Positions 1-6,446 of a stretch of DNA of 7,163 nucleotides are shown here, piece by piece. The translations under genes were made by a program, and so were the position numbers. Under the pieces are notes generated by a model, which made no database searches, was not told where the DNA came from, and saw nothing but the letters and a program-made list of their open reading frames with translations. The DNA is taken from the NCBI GenBank assembly GCA_030591105.1, contig JAUVBS010000103.1, positions 1-7,163 of the forward strand, given 5' to 3'. The number at the start of each line of letters is the position of its first letter. Position 1 is the stretch's first letter. The DNA comes from a bacterium (GTDB lineage Bacteria; Krumholzibacteriota; Krumholzibacteriia; LZORAL124-64-63).

Positions 1-63
1 GTCCACTCGCTCTGTTGGCATCGGCCGATTAAGATGCAGGAAAGTAACACCTCTTGACCTTTC

Positions 64-82
64 GGCCCCCCCCGGGGGGACC
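64..82 (+). repeat. C/G palindrome, copy 1
   Basis: GG, eight C, six G, then ACC: GGCCCCCCCCGGGGGGACC. It is an almost perfect palindrome: the outer GG pairs with the terminal CC, a C/A mismatch follows, then C pairs with G to the centre. Two further copies with the same order (GG-C run-G run-A) lie at 3331-3347 and 6246-6262, all in intergenic DNA and in the same orientation. There is no room for an RNA loop unless central pairs open, and no T-run follows, so it is not a standard terminator. Its role is unknown. Confidence 0.6.
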
Positions 83-366
83 TTTGAATGATGGAGCATA
101 TGGGCGGCGCGGGGCTGAGAAACCTCGAGTCGCCTATTTCGCGGGGTAGCGGGCGCGGCGGTCTTCAGCTTCAATGCAGCAGTATTTGTCGTCCTGATTG
201 CTCTTCGGTTTCGCCCTCAACAAATAGCGAGGAGCCAAATTACCCACGCCAGATTGTCGCATCGACGTACCAAATCTCGGCCGTGGAACACGCGAAATCG
301 GGACGGTTGCGCCCCGAGTATGCAGCGACTACCCTGTCCTGCGAAATGCACCCTCCATCCCCCACC

Positions 367-373
367 GAAAGGA
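367..373 (+). promoter_or_regulatory. ribosome-binding site fixing the sulfatase GTG start
   Basis: GAAAGGA lies 5 bases before the GTG at 379. This favours GTG 379 over the in-frame ATG at 400, which would leave only a shortened signal peptide, and over the far-upstream ATG at 88. Confidence 0.6.
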
Positions 374-378
374 TTGCC

Positions 379-1932
379 GTGAATCACAGATCGCGACTCA
401 TGGGGCTTGTCCCGGTCGTCTTATTGGCCCTCTTTCTGACCGGAAATGTCTTCGCAGCCGACAAGCCGAATATCGTCATCATCTGGGGCGACGATATTGG
501 GCAATCCAACCTCAGCGTTTACACCCTGGGCTTGATGGGCTACCAGACTCCGAACATCGACAGCGTCGCCCGCGAGGGGATGATCTTCACCGACTATTAC
601 GCCGAGCAGAGCTGTACGGCCGGTCGCTCGGCCTTCATCACCGGACAGAGTGTGTTCCGCACCGGTCTGAGCAAGGTGGGCATGCCGGGCGCAGACCTCG
701 GCATGCGAGAGGAAGACCCCACCATCGCCGAGTTGCTGAAACCACTGGGCTACGCCACCGGCCAGTTCGGCAAGAACCACCTCGGTGATAGAGACGAGAT
801 GTTACCGACCAACCACGGCTTCGATGAGTTCTACGGCAACCTGTATCATCTGAATGCCGAAGAGGAACCGGAGCATCGGGACTACCCCAAAAGCCCGGAG
901 TTTCGTGAGAAATACGGACCCCGCGGTGTGATCCACAGCTTCGCCGACGGCAAGATCGAAGACACCGGGCCGTTGACCAAGACACGCATGGAAACCATCG
1001 ATGACGACGTTGCCGCCAGGTCGGTGGAATTCATCGAGAAGCAGCACGAAGCCGGCAAGCCTTTCTTCATCTGGGTGAATTTCACGCACATGCACTTCCG
1101 GACCTATGCCAAACCGGAAAGCGTGGGCCAGTCCGGCCGCTGGCAGAGCGTTTATCACGATGCCATGATCGACCACGACCGGAACGTCGGGACGGTCCTG
1201 CAGAAGCTCGAAGAACTGGGGATTGCGGATAACACCATCGTCATGTACGGCACCGATAACGGGCCCCACATGAATACCTGGCCCGACGCCGGTATGACCC
1301 CGTTCCGCTCCGAGAAGAACACCAACTGGGAAGGAGCCTACCGCGTGCCCGCCATGGTGCGCTGGCCGGGCCACATCGAGGCCGGAAGCATCTCCAACGA
1401 TATCATGTCGCACATGGACTGGTTGCCCACTCTGCTGGCAGCCGCCGGCGAGCCCGACATCAAGGAGAAGCTACTCAAGGGCCACAAGGCGGGGAGCAAG
1501 AGCTTCAAGGTCCATCTCGACGGTTACAATTTCCTCCCTTATTTGACAGGCCAGGTAGAGGAGAGTCCTCGCCCGGGATTCATTTACTGGTCCGACGACG
1601 GCGACTTGACCGGGCTTCGCTACGACAACTGGAAAGTGGTCTTCGCCCAGCAGCGGGCGACCGGCACCATGCTGACCTGGAGCGAGCCGTTCGTGCACAC
1701 CAGGATGCCCTGGCTCTTCAACCTGCGCACGGATCCCTACGAGCGAGCCACTCTTACTTCTAATACCTACTGGGATTGGTACCTGGACCATGTTTTCCTG
1801 CTGCTCCCGGCCCAGGTCATCGTCGGTGAATTTCTCGAGACGTTCCAGGAATTCCCACCCCGTCAGAAGGCTGCCAGCTTCACCATCGACCAGGTCATGA
1901 AGCAGCTGGAGACCCCACCCTCCGGCGGCTAG
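379..1932 (+). CDS. exported arylsulfatase (formylglycine-dependent sulfatase)
   Basis: Hydrolyses sulfate esters, probably in the periplasm; the substrate (sulfated glycan, aryl sulfate or other) cannot be read from sequence. With the GTG at 379 the product is 517 residues. Residues 1-26 form a Sec signal peptide (basic Arg4 and Arg6, hydrophobic 9-22, VFA before the probable cut). The sulfatase fold follows: Asp38-Asp39 for calcium binding in WGDDIG; the formylglycine motif Cys79-Thr-Ala-Gly-Arg83, a C-x-A-x-R variant of the commoner C-x-P-x-R; Lys132 and His134 in GKNHLG; His237 and His239 in HMH; Asp293-Asn294 in GTDNG; and Lys313 in RSEKNTNWEG. All expected catalytic and metal positions are present and the length is normal, so it should be active if a maturase (FGE or anSME type, not in this window) converts Cys79. 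The C-terminal part (SDDGDLTGLRYDNWK, FPPRQK) matches my memory of one widespread arylsulfatase group. It ends 28 bp before a strong terminator and appears to be transcribed alone. Confidence 0.93.
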   Translation: MNHRSRLMGLVPVVLLALFLTGNVFAADKPNIVIIWGDDIGQSNLSVYTLGLMGYQTPNIDSVAREGMIFTDYYAEQSCTAGRSAFITGQSVFRTGLSKVGMPGADLGMREEDPTIAELLKPLGYATGQFGKNHLGDRDEMLPTNHGFDEFYGNLYHLNAEEEPEHRDYPKSPEFREKYGPRGVIHSFADGKIEDTGPLTKTRMETIDDDVAARSVEFIEKQHEAGKPFFIWVNFTHMHFRTYAKPESVGQSGRWQSVYHDAMIDHDRNVGTVLQKLEELGIADNTIVMYGTDNGPHMNTWPDAGMTPFRSEKNTNWEGAYRVPAMVRWPGHIEAGSISNDIMSHMDWLPTLLAAAGEPDIKEKLLKGHKAGSKSFKVHLDGYNFLPYLTGQVEESPRPGFIYWSDDGDLTGLRYDNWKVVFAQQRATGTMLTWSEPFVHTRMPWLFNLRTDPYERATLTSNTYWDWYLDHVFLLLPAQVIVGEFLETFQEFPPRQKAASFTIDQVMKQLETPPSGG

Positions 1933-1959
1933 TATCTGGGGGAATTTCGGCAAGACAGG

Positions 1960-1989
1960 AAGGCTCCCTCTCCGCACAGAGGGAGCCTT
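1960..1989 (+). terminator. intrinsic terminator after the sulfatase gene
   Basis: A perfect 12-bp stem, AAGGCTCCCTCT (1960-1971) with AGAGGGAGCCTT (1978-1989), encloses a 6-base loop, CCGCAC. It begins 28 bases after the sulfatase stop. The T-run on the plus strand is short (TTT at 1988-1990), so termination may be less than complete. Confidence 0.8.
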
Positions 1990-2065
1990 TCGGATGGCAG
2001 CCGCACAACCGTACGGATCGCCAGCATCGGACGCGCTCGGGTTTCGGCACTGATCTGATATCCGC

Positions 2066-2094
2066 TTGCGGTCTCACCGGGTTTGAAATACTTT
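2066..2094 (+). promoter_or_regulatory. possible sigma-70-like promoter for the DUF481 gene
   Basis: TTGCGG (2066-2071) and TACTTT (2089-2094) are 17 bases apart, each matching three of six consensus positions. The site lies after the sulfatase terminator and about 90 bp before the chosen start, where a promoter is needed. The match is weak and other sites are possible. Confidence 0.2.
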
Positions 2095-2101
2095 GACCCC
2101 C

Positions 2102-2130
2102 GGTATTCCGCGCTTCTGGGCGCGAATACC
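2102..2130 (+). other. hairpin in the probable 5' leader of the DUF481 gene
   Basis: GGTATTC (2102-2108) pairs with GAATACC (2124-2130). After a bulged C at 2109, GCGC (2110-2113) pairs with GCGC (2120-2123) around a 6-base loop. It lies about 55 bases before the start codon and has no T-run after it, so a leader structure or a protein-binding inverted repeat fits better than a terminator. Function unknown. Confidence 0.4.
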
Positions 2131-2184
2131 CCAATTCACGGAATATCGGTGCACATGATCCCTCAGACCAGGAGCCTGGTTGTG

Positions 2185-3306
2185 ATGCGACTTCGCAAGA
2201 TCCGCCCGACCGCTCTGCCCGCCTATTGCTTGCTCGCCTTTTGCCTGCTCGCCTTTTGCCTGCTCTCGTTGGCCGGCCCGACACTCGCTCAAGACGAAGA
2301 ATGGGCGCCGCCGGAACCGTCGCCCGAATCGATGGACTGGATCCTGCTCAATTCCGGCGAGTGGCTCCGCGGGGAGATCCACCTCTTGCGTGACGACGAC
2401 CTAGAGTTCGAGAGCGATGAACTCGACGACCTGGCCCTCGACTGGGGCGACGTCGCGGAGATCCGCTCCCCGAGAATCTTGACCTACACCTTCGAAGAGC
2501 GCGGTGTCGCCAGCGGTACTGCGGTCATGCGAGACGACGTCATCGTTATCCAGACCGCTGAGCAGGTTCTCGAGTTTCCGCGGTCGGACTTGCTGACGAT
2601 CATCGAAGGCCATCCGAAAGAGTTGAACTACTGGTCCGCAAGAGTGGGCGTCAGTATGATTGTCCGTTCCGGGAATACGGATCAAGAGGACTTCAGTGGG
2701 ATCGTCAATTTACGTCGACAGGCGACCCGGACTCGGCTGAATCTCGATTACAAAGGTAACATTGCCAAGACCAACGATGAAAAAACCGCCGATAATCATC
2801 GGGGCACCGCGAGATTCGACTACCAGGTTTCGCGAGGCTTCTTCATCACGCCGTTTACTGGCGAACTGTATGCCGATGAATTCCAGAACATCGATCTCCG
2901 CTCGTCGGCCGGCGCGGGTGTTGGCTATTTCCTGGTGCGCAAGAGTGGCCTGGAATGGTCCGTACAGCTCGCTGGCGGTTACGTGAACACGCGTTTCGTG
3001 TCGGTCCAGCCGGGCGAGTCGATAGAAGACGGCAGCGCCGCCGTCCTTCCCTCGACGCTGCTCGAAGTGGACATCACGGACGATATCGAGCTCGATTTCA
3101 GTTATGACGCCCAGGTTACCGTACCGGACACGGACGGTACCGTGCACCATCTCTTCGCCATGTTGAGCTTCGAGCTGACGTCGATCCTCGATTTCGACAC
3201 CTCCATCACCTGGGATCGTGTCGAGAATCCCAAGGCCGATGCCGACGGCAATGTACCGAAGCCCAACGACCTACGTTTCTACTTTGGACTGTCTTTGGAT
3301 ATCTAG
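2185..3306 (+). CDS. exported DUF481 beta-barrel protein with an added N-terminal domain
   Basis: With ATG 2185 the product is 373 residues. AGGAG at 2170-2174 lies 10 bases upstream; GTG 2182 is an equally possible start, and ATG 2155 and TTG 2083 are in frame but less likely. Residues 1-35 are a signal peptide (Arg2, Arg4, Lys5, Arg7, then a long Leu/Cys/Ala/Phe core, cut near TLA-QD). Residues about 41-145 form an acidic domain with the look of an SH3-like or GW-like fold (WILLNSGEWLRGEIHLL, then LDWGDVAEIRSPR). From about residue 146 (ELNYWSARVGVS) to the end the sequence is DUF481-like: alternating aromatic and polar strands, the SGNTDQEDFSG signature, FDYQVSRGFF and a terminal strand YFGLSLDI. 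DUF481 proteins (such as E. coli YdiY) are outer-membrane barrels of unclear function, some linked to salt or acid stress. It is flanked by terminators on both sides, so it is probably transcribed alone. The DUF481 call is from memory of the family pattern. Confidence 0.85.
   Translation: MRLRKIRPTALPAYCLLAFCLLAFCLLSLAGPTLAQDEEWAPPEPSPESMDWILLNSGEWLRGEIHLLRDDDLEFESDELDDLALDWGDVAEIRSPRILTYTFEERGVASGTAVMRDDVIVIQTAEQVLEFPRSDLLTIIEGHPKELNYWSARVGVSMIVRSGNTDQEDFSGIVNLRRQATRTRLNLDYKGNIAKTNDEKTADNHRGTARFDYQVSRGFFITPFTGELYADEFQNIDLRSSAGAGVGYFLVRKSGLEWSVQLAGGYVNTRFVSVQPGESIEDGSAAVLPSTLLEVDITDDIELDFSYDAQVTVPDTDGTVHHLFAMLSFELTSILDFDTSITWDRVENPKADADGNVPKPNDLRFYFGLSLDI
2227..2265 (+). repeat. 15-bp tandem repeat within the signal peptide codons
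   Basis: Two full units (2227-2241 and 2242-2256, differing at one base) and a partial third (2257-2265) of TGCCTGCTCGCCTTT. The period is five codons and in frame, encoding Cys-Leu-Leu-Ala-Phe twice and then Cys-Leu-Leu. It therefore makes up the hydrophobic core of the signal peptide, residues 15-27. Gain or loss of a unit would change the core length by five residues without a frameshift. The three Cys are not in a lipobox, because the residue before each is Tyr or Phe. Confidence 0.85.
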
Positions 3307-3330
3307 CCGACTGCTGGCACCGGTCCGACA

Positions 3331-3347
3331 GGCCCCCCGGGGAGTCC
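3331..3347 (+). repeat. C/G palindrome, copy 2
   Basis: GGCCCCCCGGGGAGTCC, beginning 24 bases after the stop of the DUF481 gene. It is the least symmetrical of the three copies (a C/A mismatch and a G/T wobble in the arms) but keeps the order GG, six C, G run, A. It lies just before the convergent terminator at 3385-3420. Confidence 0.55.
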
Positions 3348-3381
3348 TTGCCGGTCGGCAGGTGGCGCCAAACGTGGCACC

Positions 3382-3420
3382 AAAAAGCACCTTCTGCACT
3401 GATACGTGCAGAAGGTGCTT
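3382..3420 (-). terminator. intrinsic terminator between convergent genes
   Basis: A perfect 15-bp stem, AAGCACCTTCTGCAC (3385-3399) with its complement (3406-3420), around the 6-base loop TGATAC. On the minus strand the stem is followed by a T-run (five A at 3382-3386 on the plus strand, partly overlapping the stem), so it is a classic terminator for the minus-strand gene ending at 3446. On the plus strand it lies 78 bases after the DUF481 stop with only TT following, so it may also act, less strongly, for that gene. Confidence 0.88.
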
Positions 3421-3445
3421 GCATCGATAGCCCCGCAGCCGACGG

Positions 3446-3982
3446 TCAGAACGACCAGTTGACGATGGGGAAGAACTTGAGCTTTTCCTTGATCTTGATG
3501 ATGTTGACCAGCCCGATCTGCAGGCCGTTCATCCGATCGCAGATGTTAACCAAACCGATCTGTAAACCGCTGAAATCCGACGACGAGTTGTACACGCCCA
3601 ACATGAAACCCGAACCGCTACCTGCTCTGTTGTAAAGCCACCCCGACTGGTAGCCCACGAAATGGCCCTTGGTGACGGCGGCCCAGCCGGTTTGCCAGCC
3701 GGTGAAGTCACCATCGATGATACCGACACCATTCCAGGAAAGACCCTTACCGCTACCGGTGGCTCGGTTGACCAGGCCGATATCCACCCAGGCGACATCA
3801 ACGTTGCGGCCGTAGATCAAGCTGAACCGAAAGGCGGTCACCGAAGTGGTGTTCTTGGTGATCTGGATGGGATCGAACAGGGACAGGTTGATGGGAGACT
3901 TGCCGTCTCCGGCCAGAGCGGTCATGGGGAACAACGTTCCGCAGACCAGGATCAAAGTCGCAAGAGTGAGCAAGCGCTTCAT
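3446..3982 (-). CDS. small exported glycine-rich repeat protein, function unknown
   Basis: Product of 178 residues. The start is ATG (3982-3980), with an excellent GGAGG 6 bases upstream (plus-strand 3989-3993); the same frame stays open for 71 more codons upstream, but these look non-coding. Residues 1-24 are a signal peptide (Lys2, Arg3, hydrophobic core, ALA before the probable cut). From about residue 67 to 161 there are about seven repeats of 14-15 residues with the pattern aromatic/Leu-x-x-Gly-hydrophobic-x-Asn-...-Gly; the clearest are the last two, GLQIGLVNI at 139-147 and 153-161, and the key Gly recurs at 99, 114, 129, 143 and 157. The chain ends in FFPIVNWSF. This resembles exported surface-repeat proteins such as the Leptospira LA_2272 type, as I remember them, and suggests a beta-solenoid or barrel-like fold. 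No catalytic residues are evident. It is convergent with the DUF481 gene, divergent from the GT-C gene, and has its own terminator. Confidence 0.85.
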   Translation of the reverse strand: MKRLLTLATLILVCGTLFPMTALAGDGKSPINLSLFDPIQITKNTTSVTAFRFSLIYGRNVDVAWVDIGLVNRATGSGKGLSWNGVGIIDGDFTGWQTGWAAVTKGHFVGYQSGWLYNRAGSGSGFMLGVYNSSSDFSGLQIGLVNICDRMNGLQIGLVNIIKIKEKLKFFPIVNWSF

Positions 3983-4039
3983 TTTCTGCCTCCAGAATCG
4001 GGTACAAAGACGACCGACAACCGTACCGCGCAGGACCGT

Positions 4040-4069
4040 ACTATAGACAGAATCGCTGGCAAAGCGGAA
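4040..4069 (-). promoter_or_regulatory. possible promoter of the repeat-protein gene
   Basis: On the minus strand a good -10 box, TATAGT (plus-strand 4045-4040), has a weak -35, TTCCGC (4069-4064), 18 bases upstream. Transcription would begin near 4033, giving a leader of about 50 bases. Only the -10 box is persuasive. Confidence 0.25.
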
Positions 4070-4113
4070 ATTCGGTTGCGGGACTCGGGCCCAAAACGGT
4101 TTTCGGTGGGCTC

Positions 4114-4128
4114 CCGCTTGACAAGCGG
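4114..4128. repeat. short inverted repeat in the divergent spacer
   Basis: CCGCTT (4114-4119), GAC, AAGCGG (4123-4128): a 6-bp perfect inverted repeat. It contains TTGACA (4118-4123), a full -35 consensus on the plus strand, but no -10-like hexamer stands 16-18 bases downstream. The spacer 3983-4224 also has a direct repeat ACGTCGA at 4172-4178 and 4184-4190. An operator for either divergent gene is possible but unproven. Confidence 0.3.
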
Positions 4129-4224
4129 TGCACAGAGCGGCACCCTGGCAAGCCGCCGGCAGCAACGACCCACGTCGAGTTCTACGTCGACTCAATCCGG
4201 TGCGCCTGGCCTACGGAGATCAGG

Positions 4225-6186
4225 ATGATGACTTCGGTGACATTCGCGTTCGCCTACAGTCTGTCGCTGGCTGGGTGCTGGCGGTGCGGACGAAGGTTGG
4301 TCGGGGCCGATCCGCTGTGGACGATCATCGCAGCGCTGGTCCTGTGGTATGGTCTCCAGGTGATCTCCTTGCCGCTCGCAGCGGCAATCGGAATCCTGAG
4401 CCCGCTCGTCGTTCACCTCGTCCTGGCCGGTCTGGGCCTATTGCTGTTGACGCTGCGGTTGCCCACCGCCGATCGACCGAAATCCCCACCGCAAACGCCG
4501 ACGCCACCGACGTGGTGGACAATCCTGGTCGTCGCAATCCTGGTCTGGTTTTGCATCGACCTGGTGGCGTTGGCTCTGCACTACCTGCACCGGGCTCCTT
4601 TCGACGGTGACAGCTTGCGCTACCACCTGCCGATCGCCGCCGCCTGGCTGCAATCCGGGGATCTGCTGGCGACGTCGGCTTTGTACTGGTACTACCCCTG
4701 CAGCAGCGAAATGGCGTGCTACGGTCTGCTCTCATCCGGTGGCGGCGATGTTCTGGCCAACTGGCAGAATCTGCCCGCGATGCTGGTATTTCTGCTCGCT
4801 GTGGTTCGGCTGGCGGAAGCTTTCGGCGCCAAGCGTTCGGTCAGCCTGGCCGTATCGACTCTCTTCTGCCTGGGAGCCCATGCCCTACGCCGCCAGGTTT
4901 TCACTCAAGAAAACGACCTCTTCCTGGCCGCGTTCTTACTGGCCGGCCTGGCCTGGCTGTGGGCCCCGCCGACTCGGCGGTCTCGGCTCGGCTGGTTGAT
5001 CCCTGGCGTGGCCCTCGGACTGGCCGCCTCGACCAAGTACTCGGGTCTGCAATACGTGGTCCTGGCGATCGGCTTCGGCGCTCTCACCTGGCGAAGCGCG
5101 GCACAACGGCACAGCCGAGGTGACTGGCTGGCATTGGTCCTCACTGCCATCGTGATCGGCGCCTTCCCCTATCTGCGCAACTGGTTTCTGACCGGTTCGC
5201 CGTTCTACCCCCTTGGTGTGACCATCGGCCCCTGGCAGGTCTTCCCCGACGCGCGTTCGGGATACACAATATTCGCGGATATCGGCCGGACCAGGATCCT
5301 GCCCTATCTGGGACAAAGCGAAACGTGGTTGCTGTTGGTGAGGTCCATCCGCGTTCACGTTGGCTGGTTACCCTTGCTCGGGATTCCAGCCACCCTGTTG
5401 GTCATGCGTCGCCTGCCGCGACGAGGGCGCCTCGCCGCTGGCGGCATCTTGTTGGGGTTCTTCGTGCTGCTTGTCGTCAAGCCTTTTGCCGCGGAGAACC
5501 TGCCTGGCACGCTGAACCACTTGCGTCATGGTTACAACCCGGCACGTTACAGCTTTGCCCTGCAGGGCGTGCTGGTCGGTATGTTTGCGGCAGCGCTGCC
5601 GCTGGTGCCGCTCCCGAAACGCTTGGCGGCGGTGCTGGGCTCGCAAGTACGATGGCTGCGTTGGTCACGGTTCGGAATCATCCGCGCTGCCGGCGACCGA
5701 GTTCGGCTCCTGCTCAGGCAGCGTGTGACGGCTGCGGTGCTGTGTTGTCTGGCCGCCCTGATGATCGTGGCCTACTTGCACTTGCCTTCCTCCCGCGCCG
5801 CCCGGCAGGCCAGTCGGATCGGTACCTATGCCCAGATCGGGGTCGAATTGCCCCGTACCGATTTTTTCGCGTGGTATGACCGAGAGATCGGCAGCCGCGA
5901 GGTCTGGGCAGAAGGATTGCGGACCTATCCGCTGTTGGGGCCGGACCTGAGCAATCGCGCCGTCGAGATCCCCGACTTGCTGCCGTTGATCGATCCGTCC
6001 GCTCATCTGGCGGAGTTGCCCGATCTGCTGGTGTTGAGCGTGCGGTGCTCCGGTCCTGCCGAACCGGGCTACGGGCAGTTCACGGTGCTGGACTCTCTCG
6101 TGCGGGTCTCGCCCGACTGGTTCACAGTGGCGTTCGCAGACACAGTGATTCACGCGTACTTCGTGCACGGACACCGTCAAAGATGA
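4225..6186 (+). CDS. GT-C-fold membrane glycosyltransferase
   Basis: A 653-residue inner-membrane protein probably using a lipid-phosphate-linked sugar donor and transferring to an acceptor on the periplasmic side. The start is ATG 4225, with GGAG (4215-4218) 6 bases before it; ATG 4228 is an alternative. Hydrophobic segments occur throughout (about 5-18, 31-57, 60-77, 98-118, 181-195, 233-247, 257-285, 302-316, 368-385, 403-419, 444-462, 508-524). GT-C hallmarks: FDGDSLRYHLP with Asp127 and Asp129 on the first periplasmic loop, where the catalytic acid lies in the ArnT/PMT superfamily; Gln228-Glu-Asn-Asp231; Lys271-Tyr272 in STKYSG; Arg318-Asn319 in YLRNWFLTGSPFYP; and Arg441-Tyr442. A periplasmic-type tail of about 130 residues ends the protein (TYPLLGPDLSNR). 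The donor and acceptor cannot be told from sequence. With the downstream methyltransferase it may belong to a polysaccharide or glycoprotein locus, though a 260-bp spacer separates them. Confidence 0.85.
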   Translation: MMTSVTFAFAYSLSLAGCWRCGRRLVGADPLWTIIAALVLWYGLQVISLPLAAAIGILSPLVVHLVLAGLGLLLLTLRLPTADRPKSPPQTPTPPTWWTILVVAILVWFCIDLVALALHYLHRAPFDGDSLRYHLPIAAAWLQSGDLLATSALYWYYPCSSEMACYGLLSSGGGDVLANWQNLPAMLVFLLAVVRLAEAFGAKRSVSLAVSTLFCLGAHALRRQVFTQENDLFLAAFLLAGLAWLWAPPTRRSRLGWLIPGVALGLAASTKYSGLQYVVLAIGFGALTWRSAAQRHSRGDWLALVLTAIVIGAFPYLRNWFLTGSPFYPLGVTIGPWQVFPDARSGYTIFADIGRTRILPYLGQSETWLLLVRSIRVHVGWLPLLGIPATLLVMRRLPRRGRLAAGGILLGFFVLLVVKPFAAENLPGTLNHLRHGYNPARYSFALQGVLVGMFAAALPLVPLPKRLAAVLGSQVRWLRWSRFGIIRAAGDRVRLLLRQRVTAAVLCCLAALMIVAYLHLPSSRAARQASRIGTYAQIGVELPRTDFFAWYDREIGSREVWAEGLRTYPLLGPDLSNRAVEIPDLLPLIDPSAHLAELPDLLVLSVRCSGPAEPGYGQFTVLDSLVRVSPDWFTVAFADTVIHAYFVHGHRQR

Positions 6187-6245
6187 TGGGTGGCGGAGTC
6201 CAGTGCAGTGATGCGGTCTTACCGGTCGTTGGCTGAGAGCGCAAA

Positions 6246-6262
6246 GGCCCCCCGGGGGACCC
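6246..6262 (+). repeat. C/G palindrome, copy 3
   Basis: GGCCCCCCGGGGGACCC, 59 bases after the stop of the GT-C gene. Positions 6246-6261 are palindromic with a single C/A mismatch (6248 against 6259), the same mismatch as in copy 1. It is in the same orientation as the other copies. The rest of the 260-bp spacer 6187-6446 holds only short palindromes (CCGACGTCGG at 6270-6279, GAGTACTC at 6353-6360) and no clear promoter or terminator. Confidence 0.6.
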
Positions 6263-6446
6263 GGTCATTCCGACGTCGGCAATCGAAGACCCCTTGTTCG
6301 TCGAGGAGACTATCAAGAAGGTCTACGCGGGGCGAGTTTTTGATCGCTGCTAGAGTACTCGCTAGTCAATCGGCCACATAAGGGCGTACGATGGACATCG
6401 AGCAAGCGGGCGGGCAGGCGGAATATCTCATACTCCAGGTGAACTC

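Larger units (their letters stand above)
1..378. other. non-coding region upstream of the sulfatase gene
   Basis: No gene is supported here. An open frame runs into the sulfatase from position 88, but its first 97 codons are low-complexity and rich in Arg, Ser, Pro and Gly, resemble no domain, and precede a normal signal peptide and ribosome-binding site; I treat them as untranslated. The first 57 bases could be the tail of an upstream plus-strand gene, since stops occur at 30-32 and 55-57 in two frames, but there is too little sequence to decide. The region holds a C/G palindrome at 64-82. A TTGACC at 54-59 has no matching -10 box at the usual distance, so I call no promoter. Confidence 0.6.

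Noticed and set aside
54..88. Promoter at TTGACC 54-59
   Set aside because: The bases at the -10 distance are a G/C run with no resemblance to a -10 box.
802..1413. 203-codon minus-strand open frame inside the sulfatase gene
   Set aside because: The plus strand encodes conserved sulfatase motifs throughout; long antisense frames are common in GC-rich genes.
2227..2265. Lipoprotein signal (lipobox) at the Cys residues of the DUF481 protein
   Set aside because: The residue before each Cys is Tyr or Phe rather than Gly, Ala or Ser, and a normal signal peptidase I site (TLA-QD) follows.
3662..4228. 188-codon plus-strand open frame opposite the repeat-protein gene
   Set aside because: It lies antisense to a gene with a signal peptide, clear repeats and a strong ribosome-binding site, and its own product shows no domain or plausible start signal.
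4128..4610. 160-codon plus-strand frame overlapping the start of the GT-C gene
   Set aside because: It is rich in Arg and Pro with no domain, overlaps the real gene in another frame, and is typical of GC-rich shadow frames.
64..6262. CRISPR-like array from the three C/G palindromes
   Set aside because: The copies are about 3 kb apart, separated by genes, and are not spaced as repeat-spacer units.
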